DNA of 64,000 nt from NCBI GenBank assembly GCA_015179025.1, contig WHUX01000023.1, forward strand, positions 124,001 to 188,000, read 5' to 3'. This document shows positions 17,458-29,389 of this stretch, piece after piece (position 1 is the stretch's first letter; every line of letters starts with the position of its first letter). This stretch comes from Terfezia claveryi. Its lineage: Eukaryota > Ascomycota > Pezizomycetes > Pezizales > Pezizaceae. The position numbers and the translations under genes were made by a program. The notes beneath the pieces were generated by a model, which saw only the letters and a program-made list of their open reading frames with translations, was not told where the DNA came from and did no database searches.

Positions 17458-20400
17458 TCACTTCTTTCCCTTCTTCTTCTTGTGATGTTTAGAATTCGTC
17501 CTCGGATGCCCCTTAGACAGAGACGAAGACCCGGGCTCGCCCAGGGATTGCGACGACCCTCCTATAGTGGTACTAGGTCTCGGCCCTGGCGATCCTGGGG
17601 GCGAAACCGAGGGACTCGGTAATCCCCCTGCTCTGGCGCTCCCTCCCTCCCTCAATATCGCGGACTCACTCTTGCTCCTCCTATGATTAAGCTCCCTCTC
17701 GTCACAGTCCTCGTCTTCTGTTCCATCATACGTAGCTGGCCCTGCATCATTCTCATCCTGGTGCTGTTGCTGTTGCTGTTGCTCTCCCGTATAGATCCCC
17801 AATGGGCTGGGTAACTTTAGGAAAGCCTGCTTTGCACCTCCTGCATGCGCCGCTTTCAGCTCCGCAACCCTCGAGTTCGGTCCAAATACCTTCCATTCAT
17901 CCTCTCCAAAGCCATCACCTTCCCTGCCACGTATGCCCGTAGGTGTGGCCGGTGAGCTGCGCATAATAGGGCCCTGCGGCCTGGGAGAAGGGGGGGACCG
18001 CGCACATTCCCTTGAAGGCTCGAAGCCCGGTGACAAGGGAGACATAGCAAATGTAGGGGACCGCAAGGATGAACAGTCAATTGAGTCCACTGAGTCCTGT
18101 CGTACCGGCTTTTTACGTGTAAATGACGAGAATATCCCACCTTTCCATTTACGCATCCGCCCGCCATGGATAGTAAGGTCTCCATCTTCGGTGTCGTCGA
18201 TATCGACTTGTCTGGGACTAGAGGAACTCAAGGCCTGCGGGCTGGTTGGTGGTGACTCGAAAGAGCGGAGAGCAGTATTGTTGCGGTCGCGGAAGGATTG
18301 GATGAGAGGGGCATCGAAATGGGATGACTTGCTGAACAATACCACGCCGACACACACAAGAAGGAGCACCATTTGAACATAAGCCATGCGTTTTTGGTAA
18401 ATAACCTGGAAATCTGTTAGCGCTGTGGTAAGAATTGAGGAATGGGTAAATGGCGGGGGGTACCTCATCTGCAAGAAGCGCAAGGCGGGAACTGACGGCC
18501 AAGATCTCAGACTCGGATTGCTTACGCTGGTTCTCGAGTGCGATGACAGTAGATTGCCACAATTGATCGTATTGTTGCCTCTGTAACATAGCGAGTCAAT
18601 ATTATTGCTCTCAAATCACGGCACGCGGGAGACTAACATATCCACTCAGTTGTTCTTGCATTGTGGCATTCAAGGTTTCTATGAACGTCGCCTGCTTCTG
18701 TGCTTGCCTCTTCTCAACTTTAGCCATAGCATCCCTCAGCGCTCGAGACTGGTCTTCAATGTATTGTAGTGATAATGTTACATTTGCTTCCAACAATTGT
18801 ATACGTTTGTGTATCTGCTTGTAGAAGCTCTCCTGTGTGGGGCTCGCTTGTGGAGGATGGCCCTCTGTGGTCCTCTTCACAGATGGAGGAATGGAGACGA
18901 CGTCTGAGGAGGAGTGAGCTCCTGGTGCAGAGAAATGGGGGGTTCCTGTTGGCGTACTCTCTTGTTTATGAGGCGTTGTTGGGGTGGTGAGAGGCTCCAT
19001 TTGAGTGCCAGAGTTGATATCATTGGAGGCTGTCCTCGACGAACTTTGTACTGTCGGAGAAGGAGTATATTCTGCTGAACATATGCGTGGGCCAAGTATC
19101 AAAGCTGCTGTCTCAGTAACCCTACACAGAGCCAATGTAATTGCTTCAGCGCCAGGTGTATCCGTAACCAAAGACGCATCTTCCGCCGTAATGTCGGAGG
19201 GGATATCTGGTGCCGGAAAATCATGATGTACCGTGGGAGCCTCAGTCAGTTCGCTCCTCGTAGAGATATCAAGCACATCTGGCTCTATAGATGCACCCTC
19301 ATCCCCAATTAAAGGTTCTGCAGCAACACTCCCAGCGACTTCATCGTCCACAAAATCTTCTGTGACTACCCCTAGGGCAGCTTCTTCTTGCGCTCGGAAC
19401 TCCTCCAGCATTGTTGTGCCGTGGATTCTGAGTAAACTGATGGGGCAGTAGAACTCATTCCCATAATGCGTCAAGAAATCAATCTTCACATATCTTGCCC
19501 AGATCTGAGAGTTCTCTACCAGGAATGCTTGTATCTCCCTAGAGTTCTTGCCCTCAAATACACCCAATTCTTTCCAACCACTTGCCTTCACCGGGTACCG
19601 ATCACTCACACTGACACGAAAAGTCTTGAACATACTTGAGAAAAACTCATAGTTGGCCAGCACAACAGTATCAACAAGGATATCATCGCAGAGCTCGACA
19701 ATGACAAATTTATTTTCAGCTCTACATTCGTTGAGCATATAACTGTCTTTATTCTCTACCAAGATTGCGGATGAACCTTTGACCTCGCGGTTCGTCTTGT
19801 GGACCGTAGCTGCACAATCAAATGATGCGTAATTGAATCGTTCCTTTCCGGTCCTCCCTGCCATTTTTGACCTCTGTACCCATACCGGGGATGGCTGTTC
19901 TGTAGGCTGCTCCGTTGGATTTTGCTGAGCACTTTCAGGTGCTTCGTGATCTCCAAACCCGAAGTTGAGTTCAATCTCCGCATCGTCTCCCAGGGAGTCC
20001 AAGTCATTTATCGAACCTGTACCCGGCCGTCTCCGAGGTTCCCTAGGAGCCCTGTCCCCTAGATCCTCGGATGACTGCCCTGCCTTTGCCAAAAGTTGTT
20101 TCTTCCACTCATCAAACGAAAGGAGATTGGCATTGTCGAGTGGTGAGTCGTTATCTTCTACTGGCGGTGGTACATCCTTGACAGCCTCCACTGGTTTACT
20201 GTGAGTTTCCTGAGGATGTGACTGAGAGTTGGAGACTTCGCGGATCTCTGTTACTGTGACCACCATACCGCCAACAACGGTCTCCGGCGGAAGACTCGTG
20301 CTGACACTGACAGATCCATTGTCTGAAGCTGCTATCCCGAGTACTGTTTGGCTGCGAGGACTTGGAAGACACTGTTGCGGAAGCCCGTGTGTGATGTAAT

Positions 20401-20512
20401 TGGCAGTCCTGAACGGTGATGTTGATGGTGTGTCGTGTATTGGTTGTAGGACCTCAGCTACCGAATTTGCTAGTTGAGCAAGGTTCACAGCCAATGCAAA
20501 ATCGAAGCGCAT
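17458..20512 (-). CDS. SLP1: SUN-like ER membrane protein Slp1 (SUCO/OPT family)
   Basis: Slp1/SUCO proteins carry a luminal SUN-like domain and act in the ER; yeast Slp1 protects newly made integral membrane proteins from degradation with Emp65. Three exons (20512-18638, 18580-18464, 18405-17458) give 979 residues. The SUN-like domain spans about residues 245-385: FNYASFDCAATVHKTNREVK, SSAILVENKDSYMLNEC, ENKFVIVELCDDI and IWARYVKIDFLTHYGNEFYC. Next come an acidic spacer, a coiled coil (KRIQLLEANVTLSLQY, SESEILAVSSRLALLADE) and one transmembrane segment near residue 680 (YVQMVLLLVCVGVVLFS). The long tail is Ser/Pro-rich and ends with a poly-lysine run. A luminal protein needs a signal peptide and none is obvious after MRFDFALAVN. 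An in-frame stop precedes this ATG, so an unseen 5' exon is likely. Confidence 0.85.
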
Positions 20513-21150
20513 CCTGAGGCTTCTCCGGGCTTTTGCAAGCAAATATCTTCCTTTTTACGAAAGCTGCTGATTAGTAGTGGGCCCGGTTAATGAAGACATG
20601 TAAGCTGGGGTGAGAAAGATTTACGGATGCTGTCCAGCAGTAGAATAGCAGGAAACAGGAGGCGTGCGGAGCTGCCTTCCTCGTGTCCAGCAGAAGGCAG
20701 TTCAAATACCCGCTCTCCCCCCGACCCCTTGAGAAGGCTATCATGAACAAGGGCTCCTCCTCTATTTGCTACTACAGGGCATACCAGAAGGAAGGCGCAT
20801 GTAGAGAAGCATTCTACGGCATGACAGGAACTGAAGGACAAGTGGTTAGAAACCAAGTTTTCGGGACTGTCATGCAGAAACCTGGATACTGTCTGTTGCT
20901 CTCATTGCTCTGCACTTCCCCCCGTCAGTCTCACATGTCGAATTGCATTTTTAATTCGATAGATTAATTAAGTGCTGAGACTTTACATTCGCGGCTATAT
21001 TGATGACCTCATTATTGCCGTGTGGAACAAAACAGTCAAAAAGATCACTACCTACCCAGTGGGTATCCGTAGATGGTGCTCGTACATAGCCTGCGTATGA
21101 CTAAGCTTCTCCTATATATAGGACCGTGTGAATAGAACTAAACAATAATG

Positions 21151-21178
21151 AAAAAAAAAAAAAAAAAAAAAAAAAAAA
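21151..21178 (+). repeat. Poly-A tract (A28)
   Basis: An uninterrupted run of 28 A preceded by CTAAACAATAATG. It could be a retrotransposed tail, but no retrogene body is visible upstream, so simple homopolymer expansion is likelier. Confidence 0.8.
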
Positions 21179-22434
21179 CAGAATTGCAACTAATCCGATG
21201 CCCTGGGGAAATATTCTTTGATATGGTCTGTGACAAGAAAAAGGGGGCCTACCCTAAGTAGATGTTTGGCTATTTGTGATGTTTGATAGCTTCTCTTCTA
21301 TTTCCTAGTAGTAGAGGATGAATGACTTTACTGTACTCCTGGAAACAACTGGCTCTGACTGGTTGCATATCTGGAATACTTCATACCGTCGCTATCACAG
21401 CGTAGTTGATATTGTAGGCAAGGCACCGCGCTTAAGTACACGGTTTGGCGGCTCGTAGGAAAGTAGACGCGACTGAACTAGGCGCACAACGCTCTCGTGG
21501 AAACTTCACAGCTCTTACCACTGATAGCTCCAGCTCACGATTTGTTGCGTTATTAACTCTGCATATATACATATATACATATATAGAGTAGACTGTTCTA
21601 CACACACCAACTAATAGCGTTGGTGCCACAGGGATCTCGAGACCACCTACAGTACCTACTGTATGATAGGTCAAGTTGAGGGTAAAAGCTACTTTGGCTA
21701 TTTGCCTGCTAAATAGAGCCGAGGAATTAGTTTAATAAAGACGAGTGTTCGCAACTAACGTCCGAAGGTAAAACGTATCATTGTGCGGACTAGAGGTCTA
21801 TTTATAATTCCTCAACAATTTCTATAATCCCCCCCATCCACTTGCCGGTTCTCTCCATGTGGGGTCTCTCTTTATTCGCCCCTCACACACAAAACCTCAT
21901 CACGCCCCCCCCATCAAAAAGTAAGAAACGTTACCTACCTATATATAATTAGCAATGCATGAGTCAAGCATTGTACGACTCAACCGGATCCCAAGACAGT
22001 GCAGAGGCTACTAGACTATAGTCCTACAATAGATATCAACACCGAGTGAGTTTGGAGGAGAAAAACCGCAACTGCGCATGGTCTGGGCAGCATGACTCTA
22101 TAGCACACATACTAGATTGATAACATGAAAGCTGTTGGATAGGGCAGTACCAGTGGCGTACCGTAACCCGCTTCCTGAGGGCGCCGGTGACGTGCGGGCA
22201 GAAACTGCTTAGCTTTGGGGCTGACTAGGTGTTTGGTAACATATACCGTGCGGCGAAGGAGTCAGACACTGGCTTTGGCACTACAGTAAAATCAGCACCA
22301 CAGGATATAGCTCTCAACAAATTGACTTAGATATGTCACGGGACAACAAGCGTATCATCCCCTCAACACAAAAGGGTAGACATCTACTTACAATAATAAG
22401 ATTCTTTCAGATGTATGTCGCCTATCAAGGTTAT

Positions 22435-22492
22435 TAAAAAATAAAAAATAAAAAAAGTAAAAAATAAAAAAATAAAAAAATAAAAAAAATAA
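22435..22492 (+). repeat. (TAAAAAA)n low-complexity array
   Basis: A 58-bp array of A4-A8 blocks, mostly separated by single T. Confidence 0.85.
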
Positions 22493-23290
22493 TCTCCACA
22501 TTATCCTAACAATACTACCTTACTCCATCCCCCCCCCCCCCGGGAAATGCAGTCAAAGTACTTGTAATACTTAAGCTTACGACCTAGTTGATATGACTTT
22601 ATAATGTTTTACCCTGAATCCACTCCGCAATAGAACTATCTAAACCCCTTTTTTTTTTTTTTTTTCTTTTTTTTTTTTGCCATAAATGCAGAAAAAATAT
22701 TCGTGTCCTATATATACGAGGGAAATATAAGTTTCCTATCCACAAAAACCCCCCAACTCACGCGCGCTCAGTGACGCACTCCCCAACACTGATTAGCTAC
22801 TGGGTGGGGAGTAAGCAAAGCAAATTACGGATTTTTTGGACAAAGGAAAAAGATAAATATTTGTGAGGCATCCAAAAACAAAAAAAAAAAAGTGTCAGAG
22901 CAGAGGACGAACAGTGAGGGAGAGTTGGGGGAAATTACAGAATGGGCCACTTGAAGGGATATTGAGGACACACCAACATATATATATATATATGCGCCAC
23001 TTTTCTGGCTGGTTAACGAGCATCAAGTAAGGTACCAGTAAGGAGAAGGTTGAGTTGTTAGAGTAGTCTGGTTATTGAGTATGTAATGTATCAAGCTCAT
23101 CTCACAATAGGAAGATCACGGCAAAAGTGGAAACACATAAATCGTAATTGCATAATTTACAAGAAAATCAAACCTCAGCTCAATAAGTCAACATGAGTAG
23201 AGCATATAAATCAAGTGCGCCACCATCTTCCGTCTAGGCCCCACGCCTTACTCCACCTCGGCCTGGGTCTTCCTGGCTTTCAACCTTCAT

Positions 23291-24223
23291 TCAACCCAAA
23301 CTCCTCAAAATATCCCTTAACACTCTATCTTCATCTCTATCCCCGCCGTCCGACACCCTTGCACATTCTTGCTTCACCGCCCTCCCGTAATCATCATCAG
23401 AAAACCTTGCCTCTTCCCTATCTCCACCCTCCACCTTCACCGTTGATGATGCCAGCGAATTCGCACTTGTTGGTCTCTTCTCCTCGTCCGCACTTAGATA
23501 ATCCCCTTGCCTATAAGCTGGTTCCATACCCTTAGCCTTCTTCGACTTCTCCTCTAGTTGTTTCTTATCTGACCCATTGAGCTTTTTTGACTCTTCTTCT
23601 TTATGCTCCTGTGATAGAGCCCGATAATATGAACTGCTCTTATACATTCCCCACGCCACCCTTATAGCCCTAAACCACAGGTACGCCCATGACCATACCA
23701 CCCCCGCCCAACCCGCCGCCGCTAATACTCCAGGAATGAAAACCATCACCCCAACACCAAGCCCCGCACTAACGACAAATAACACCGCCCCACCAACCAC
23801 CACCACGGTCATACCCACCACAAATGCAGCAAACCCTAAAACTGGGACCAGTACGAACATGACTTGTATAAACAAGAAGCTGGTCAATACCGGGTGGGCC
23901 TGTGCCAATGATTGAACTTTCTGTCGCTGTTCGGAGTTGGGCCAGTACGGGGCGAGTAGCTCGATAGTTTTTCCAATAATGTAGACGGTGGAGTTGAGGA
24001 TCGCCCCCGGGACAGTGAGAGAGGTCCAGGTTCGTTCCTTTTCGGGGGCTTTAGTTGCTGAGTCGGAGCTATCCGCAGTGTTTGACGTGCCATCAGGGGT
24101 GCTGCTTTTAGATCCATCACTTCCGTTGGCTAAGGCAGGAGGTTCAGGCTCCGGTTCAGCGTGAAAGTCGAAGGGGTGGTTGGAATCGGAGTATGAATTC
24201 GATGTCTCGTATGATTCCGTCAT
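23291..24223 (-). CDS. Promethin/LDAF1-like membrane protein
   Basis: A single exon of 310 residues. The N-terminal ~70 residues are acidic and Ser/Thr-rich. Then comes GAILNSTVYIIGKTIELLAPYW and a linker SEQRQKVQSLAQAHPVLTSF. A hydrophobic block of about 70 residues follows, readable as two long membrane hairpins (FLFIQVMFVLVPVLGFAAFV, VVVVGGAVLFVVSAGLGVGV) ending WSWAYLWFRAIRV. The C-terminus is cytosolic-looking and Lys/Glu-rich. An amphipathic helix, the AHPVLTSF motif and a tandem hydrophobic hairpin fit the promethin family (seipin partner; Ldo16/Ldo45 in yeast), which marks lipid-droplet formation sites at the ER. The assignment rests on this architecture from memory. The start is the first ATG; an upstream GTG in frame is ignored. 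Confidence 0.6.
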   Translation of the reverse strand: MTESYETSNSYSDSNHPFDFHAEPEPEPPALANGSDGSKSSTPDGTSNTADSSDSATKAPEKERTWTSLTVPGAILNSTVYIIGKTIELLAPYWPNSEQRQKVQSLAQAHPVLTSFLFIQVMFVLVPVLGFAAFVVGMTVVVVGGAVLFVVSAGLGVGVMVFIPGVLAAAGWAGVVWSWAYLWFRAIRVAWGMYKSSSYYRALSQEHKEEESKKLNGSDKKQLEEKSKKAKGMEPAYRQGDYLSADEEKRPTSANSLASSTVKVEGGDREEARFSDDDYGRAVKQECARVSDGGDRDEDRVLRDILRSLG

Positions 24224-26279
24224 CGTTAATGTGCGCACAGAATGCTGAGCTCTCGTTCAGAAGAACCCTTTTTTTTATTGCAATTAAAAATGGTGTTTCG
24301 TTGGTAACCGGTTTCTGTATCTTACTGTTTTGTCTCGGTTAGCTGCCCTTCTGGCACAGGCACAGTCTGTGATGCTCGCAACTCACATTTTCACACAAAA
24401 CCTGCAAAAGTATCCCACACGTAACCCAAAGTCGTAGTCGAGAGCACTGACTCAATGTCTCAAAGAGATCGGAAAAGAATTGTCTCAAAAGCGAGTAAAA
24501 TCCGGGGGAGGACCACACCATGTTATATCTTGCGACCTCCACAATCTGTGGCTCCCATAAATCATTCCACTTCCATGAGCAATAGCGGCGGGCCAGTCTA
24601 GCACCGCACGCCAAGAGGCATATGATTGTGGGGCCTAAATATTACTCGCACTAGGACATTTGATGGCTCAGGGTAAGTAAGTAAACATGCCATCATAACT
24701 GACATGCCAGCCCGGCTCAAGTTAATAGGGACCGTTACGAGATTCCATGTAGGACGCTATGGTTGCCTTAGAGGAGTTCATTGCCAATAAGCCCTTTCAC
24801 TTGTACCAGGCAACCAAGGCGCAGTCTAGTGTATGTTGTATATCGCTTCCATTTTCCTCGCGACACATTCACATTTCAGGGTAAGTTTTCCCCCATAGCA
24901 AAAAAAAACAAACGCAACACACACAAAAAAGCAGCGCCACCATAACCAAACAGATGAAAAAAAGAAAAAAAAAATCGATTTTCATTTCCCCATCTCCCCA
25001 TATTTCCCCCCCCCCCCCTCTTCTCTCCCCACCCCCCTTCGCTATTGATGCCAGCTAGGAGGCCAAGGATGAGGCTATTCCTGTAGATGCAAGGTAAGGC
25101 AATATGTTTCGCAATGAGGGACTTTTTTCTTTTTTTCTTTTTTCCTTTCTTTTTTTTTTTTTTTTCTTTTCTTTTCTTTTCTAATAAAGTACGCCGTTGA
25201 TTCGATTAGTCTCGTATTCCATTGATCCGTGATCGTCCATGCATGCAGAGAGTAGACTACTGTACTGTAGGTGCTTTTCTTCCCCCCCTCCGCCCCCGAT
25301 AACAAAAAACAAACAAAAAAAACAAACAAAAAAAAAAGCTTCACTTCTTTAATTAATTAATCAATTAATGGCAACGTATATATGTTAATTTAGGTTACAG
25401 GACCACAGCCTAGTTGGCAGATACAGGCCTGGCTAACTCCGGCCCTGATCTGATCTGAGGCTGAGCTGATCTGAGCTGAGCTGAGCGATATGTATCTTAT
25501 ATATATATATATATATTAGTAACGTAACAGGTACCGGGTATAACTAGAGATTGGAGGGATAACAAGCAAAAAGAACTTTATATCTCAACACACACGACAC
25601 CTCGTAGTGTGGCCATAACAAACTACCTAGCATAACTTATAAAGCCATATAGTACTATGTAGTATAGTAACTAAGTAAGTAACCATTGATCGATCACACT
25701 ACCAAGGCATGATCTCGTGCCACAACCAACTCAACCAATATATCGATTTTTATAGCCTCCTAATATTCCCACAACTCCCTCGCTGCAGCCAGGGGATAAA
25801 ACGGAACCAATATCTTGTGGTCGTTAACCATTACATCCCTGTTGACAATACCTATTTTGAGTACAGTAGTAGCCCACATTCTATAAAGTGAAGTTTTGAT
25901 TCTATACCAGAAGCAAAAGCAAAGACTACATACAAAACCCACAAATAAAAGCAAGTCAAAATTACAACATAGCAACAAACCCCGAGAGAAGAAACAGCTA
26001 GAATACAATTTTTTTGCTGAAAAAAAGACAAATAGAAGCAATGTGTTTGTCATGGCCCATCATATAACCCCGTCATAGGGATGGAGACAAATGAAAGGAA
26101 TCATGAATAAAATGTAAAAAAAAACGGTATTAAGCCGGTTGTGAGCTTCATTCATAAACTGAAGCCAGTCCACAAAGATCCAATGACCTAATATACCATC
26201 AAAACCACACCTTCTCTTTCAAAGTATGAACCGCCCCACGCACGCCCTCCTGCACATACCGCTCCCCATAGACGAGACC
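24224..26279. other. 2-kb spacer between the promethin-like gene and SEC72
   Basis: Promoter side of the promethin-like gene plus the 3' flank of SEC72. It holds two copies of the TTCAGGGTAA word (24667-24676 with C first, and 24875-24884), a pyrimidine tract at 25124-25182, a CTGAGCTGA-type tandem run at 25446-25488 and a (TA)n run at 25498-25515. No coding region is supported. Confidence 0.5.
25446..25488 (+). repeat. GATCTGA/GCTGA short tandem repeat
   Basis: About eight 5-7 bp units of the type GATCTGA, GGCTGA and GCTGA in a row. It is a microsatellite-like array directly upstream of a TA dinucleotide run. Confidence 0.75.
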
Positions 26280-26909
26280 CTACCTCCTCTTCTCCAAAGC
26301 CTCCTGCACCTCCTTATACAACGACTTCAAATCCGAATCATCCCCACCATACTCCAGCCCCAACTCCAATGCATCCCTCGCCTCCTCCAGCCTCCCCATC
26401 TCCTTAAGACACTTCCCTTTCCTCCAATGGGCCTTCGGATTCCCGACCTTCTTACAATCAATACTTGCCTCCGCATCCGCCAACCCCTCTGGCCAATTCC
26501 CTATAGCCATAAACGCCTGGCTCCGATTCGCATACAGGAGATACAACTCGTCCTTCACTAACCCACTTGGCTCCCAAGCCGGCCGACCTAGCGCCATATC
26601 AATCCCCAACGAGTAAATCCGACATGCGTCATGAAACTGCTTCTTCTTGTATGCGTCGTTGCCGGAGGTGCGGAGTTTTGCAATCGCGGCGGAGCGTTTG
26701 GGATTCACGGGGACGGGGGGTGGGGGGATGTTCTCGGCTTGAGGGTGCGCGGTGGTTTCGCTGGTAAGGAGCGTGTGGTGCAGGGTGTTGAGAGCAGCGA
26801 TTTCCGCGGCTAGGCCCGTGGGGTTGTGTGGGGAGGGTTTTACAGAGACTGAGAATTCGGAGTCGATGGAGAGGGGGAGGAGGACGAAGGTATCGCTTTC
26901 TCGGGACAT
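26280..26909 (-). CDS. SEC72: Sec72-type translocation protein (TPR subunit of the Sec63 complex)
   Basis: Single exon, 209 residues. After a short beta-rich N-terminus (FVLLPLSIDSEFSVSV) and a Pro-rich linker, three TPR-like helical pairs follow: AIAKLRTSGNDAYKKKQFHD, ELYLLYANRSQAFMAIGNW and NPKAHWRKGKCLKEMGRLEE. Sec72 is the cytosolic TPR subunit of the Sec62-Sec63 post-translational translocon and receives Hsp70-bound precursors through its clamp residues. The short length, N-terminal beta part and single TPR module fit fungal Sec72 better than larger TPR co-chaperones. The ATG at 26909 is the first in frame. Confidence 0.75.
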   Translation of the reverse strand: MSRESDTFVLLPLSIDSEFSVSVKPSPHNPTGLAAEIAALNTLHHTLLTSETTAHPQAENIPPPPVPVNPKRSAAIAKLRTSGNDAYKKKQFHDACRIYSLGIDMALGRPAWEPSGLVKDELYLLYANRSQAFMAIGNWPEGLADAEASIDCKKVGNPKAHWRKGKCLKEMGRLEEARDALELGLEYGGDDSDLKSLYKEVQEALEKRR

Positions 26910-27268
26910 TTTTGGAGCTTCTGGCGGTTGGTACTAAGTAGAAATTGAGACTTGGGGTCGTCCGAATATACTTTGTTGCAGCGCAAGAAAGGCGAAATCC
27001 CTTCAAAGGTGTAGAATTGTTTGTATTCGCAGCGTAATGAGTAGGTATCAGCTACTTGTTTAATTCTTCAGCCTGCTCAAACGGTGTTGTTGTGGGCTAT
27101 ATGAATGAATGCAGTTCCAAAAAAGTTGAGGACACATTCGCAGTCTTGGCATTGAGAGCTCCAGTCCAGTCTCGTTACTTGAGCCATTAACAATTTGACA
27201 TCTATGGTACATTTGCGCCCCCCAAAAAAAACAGTGCAGAGAAACATGACTCCATAGTAATACCCGCT
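26910..27268. other. Spacer between SEC72 and the A49 gene
   Basis: 359 bp holding the SEC72 promoter and the 3' flank of the A49 gene, with a C6A8 run near 27220. Nothing else seen. Confidence 0.5.
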
Positions 27269-28882
27269 TTACTTTTTCGCAGCCCTCCTCATCGTCCTCG
27301 GTTTAGGGAACTCTGGCTTAGCCGTCAAAGTTGCTATCCTGTGCATCTTGATCTCCGACTTTGGTATTCCGAGTGCCTCTGCTTGAATCAGAGAGACTTC
27401 TCGCTTCCTGCACCCAACATTCTGAAAAATCTGAAGAACACTGATTCGCCCCATTATGTTAGCCTGTACTACGCAACTGTAGAATTGAGGGAAGCTATGC
27501 ATACGCCCGAGTCTGCAATCCCAAATCATCCTTCAAGTAAAACACATCCACCTGCCAATTCTCCTCCGCAAACAAACACAAAATAGCCATATAGTTGAGC
27601 AACTTCGCCAGCTGCACTGGGCTCGCCCTCCTCCTTGGCCTGAGGTCCTCCTTGTCCTCACTCACACCTGGCGCACTAGGGCCCCCAACGGTTTCGGTGT
27701 ACTTCTTGAGTAAGATTGTCAGGAGGTCAGCAGAAATTTTGAGTTTGTGGCGGATTGCTATCTCTTTGCCGAATAGAAGCAGGTTCCGAGAGTCCCGGCT
27801 GGTAAGGAACATGTATAGATTCCGCAGGATGGAGATGTATTTGAGGAGCTTGAGCTTTTGAGTATTGGTTGCGTTGGGGTTTTTGGCAAGACCAAGTTTG
27901 TTGATGCGTTGGGTGACATGTGAGTTATCCCTAACCGACAAACCAGGTCAGTTTCCGTCCTTCCTTCAATAGTCTGGGGTTTGGGGAGCATACGGAACGT
28001 AAATCGCATTACCCGCTTTTGCCTCCTTATACCAATCCTGTACCCAAACGTGATCCAGCTCCTCCTTACTTACCACATCCTCCAAGTTATATACCTCCGA
28101 GGGGCACGTGATCCCCTCGGTCTTATGCGGCGGCAACAATCTCCGTTCCTCGGCAGCCTTGACTAGATCCTCCTTTGTAGGCATTGATTCTGTATTCTCA
28201 CCAATCTGGGATATAATGGACGTTGTAACCGTGGCGTCCATGTCCACAACATTGACCTTATTGATCTCTCGTCGCTCAATCGCCTTCCTGGACTTCTTGG
28301 TACCGAATTCCGCCCCGAGGAGCGCGCGAGCAGAGGAATACTACCCATCGTTGTCAGTGTCTCCTTCGCCTATCCTAATAAGCAGGGAACCTACTCCATC
28401 CCCAAGCGTATTCCTCTTTGCTAGCTCCGCATCCTTCTCCCTCAGGCTCTTGATTTCCCTTCGGATATGCACCCTCGGCGCAGGATGCACTTCCATCTCC
28501 CCAGTCTTCGGGTCATAAATCCCTACGTAGTACTTTTCCACTTCTACATCCTCCTCCATCTCCCGGCCTTCATAGTCAATCCGTTCCGTCGATCCATGGA
28601 CGATGTATTCTACTGCAGATGAGGTTTTGTTTTTCTTGGTAGCTCGAGGACGGGAGTACGCTCTTAATTGAGTATCCGCTGGAATCTGCACACCTGGGGT
28701 AGTAACTAGAACGCCATACAAAAATTCTCGGTCAGCGGAGGTTCTCTAAAACTTAGAGATGCGTACGAACCGACAATGGGTATAAAGTCGGTATTTTCCG
28801 CGACCCTAATCGTAATCTCAGCTAAGTCATTGACTGGAGCGTGGGAGTCCCTCTTCCGCTTTCTCTCGGGTGACGAAGTCAT
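27269..28882 (-). CDS. RPA49: RNA polymerase I subunit A49
   Basis: A49, with A34.5, forms the TFIIF/TFIIE-like heterodimer of Pol I and promotes initiation and elongation on rDNA. Five exons (28882-28771, 28705-28395, 28340-27994, 27930-27505, 27440-27269) give 455 residues. The N-terminal dimerisation barrel shows PGVQIPADTQLRAYSR, EYIVHGSTERIDYEGRE and YYVGIYDPKTGEMEVHPAP. A linker KKSRKAIERREINKVN follows. The C-terminal tandem winged-helix part includes KLLKYISILRNLYMFL and LLNYMAILCLFAEENWQVDV and ends FQNVGCRKREVSL then LTAKPEFPKPR. The exon 4/5 junction was chosen because a GTATGC donor joined to ATCAG restores LGLQTRAVLQIFQNVGC; nearer acceptors would make an implausibly short intron. 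Confidence 0.9.
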
Positions 28883-29389
28883 CGCTAATAGTGTTCATGT
28901 AGCTCTGGGGGTGGTTTTTCTGTGAGCGAATTGTTCATATAGAGATCTCGAAATCTTAAAGATCTTGGCGGGAAGCTTGTTATCTGCCGCTTATCTGATT
29001 CTGCTCTAGAGTAAATAAATTGTTCTTGGGTTTGTTCCACACAGTCGGACTAGGCATACCCGCGAGAGTATTTCCTACATAAAACAAAAGTAAGCGTGTT
29101 AACATTTAGGTATACATAACTGTAGTGTTAAGCAGTCATGGAACAATGGAAAAGTTCAGGGTAAGGTTGCTTTCTGGTATATCTCTGTTCAGGTATTAAC
29201 TATACATGCATTAGGGATTTGATTTCTTTCACATGCCCTTATTTATCCTACTGAGTTCGATATCTCCGGTTCCCCTAAAAAAATGCCAAACCAAAAATAA
29301 AAACATACTGAGCCTAATGACTATGACAATGATCCTAGCACAAATAAGTTGCGTAAATGAGGAGCCATATCTAGCTAGACCTCAACCCC
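28883..29389. other. Spacer between A49 and CTR9
   Basis: 507 bp with the A49 promoter and the CTR9 3' flank. A TTCAGGGTAA copy lies at 29155-29164, about 275 bp upstream of the A49 start codon. Confidence 0.5.

Larger units (their letters stand above)
20513..23290. other. 2.7-kb low-complexity spacer upstream of SLP1
   Basis: It may contain an unresolved first exon of SLP1 near 20620-20850: an intron-like stretch with a GTAAAT donor at 20624 and CTAAT branch-like motif would join AAG at 20551. The rest holds A28 at 21151-21178, an (A4-8 T) array at 22435-22492, C13 at 22529-22541, a T17-C-T12 run at 22649-22678, a (TA)n run at 22978-22993, and one TTCAGGGTAA on the minus strand at 22609-22618. 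No gene is supportable. Confidence 0.5.

Noticed and set aside
21151..21178. A28 as a retrotransposon tail
   Set aside because: No reverse-transcriptase frame or LINE-like body upstream; other homopolymers of similar length occur in the same spacer.
22150..22165. CAGTGGCGTACC resembling the end of a DNA-transposon terminal repeat
   Set aside because: No matching inverted copy, target-site duplication or transposase frame found nearby.
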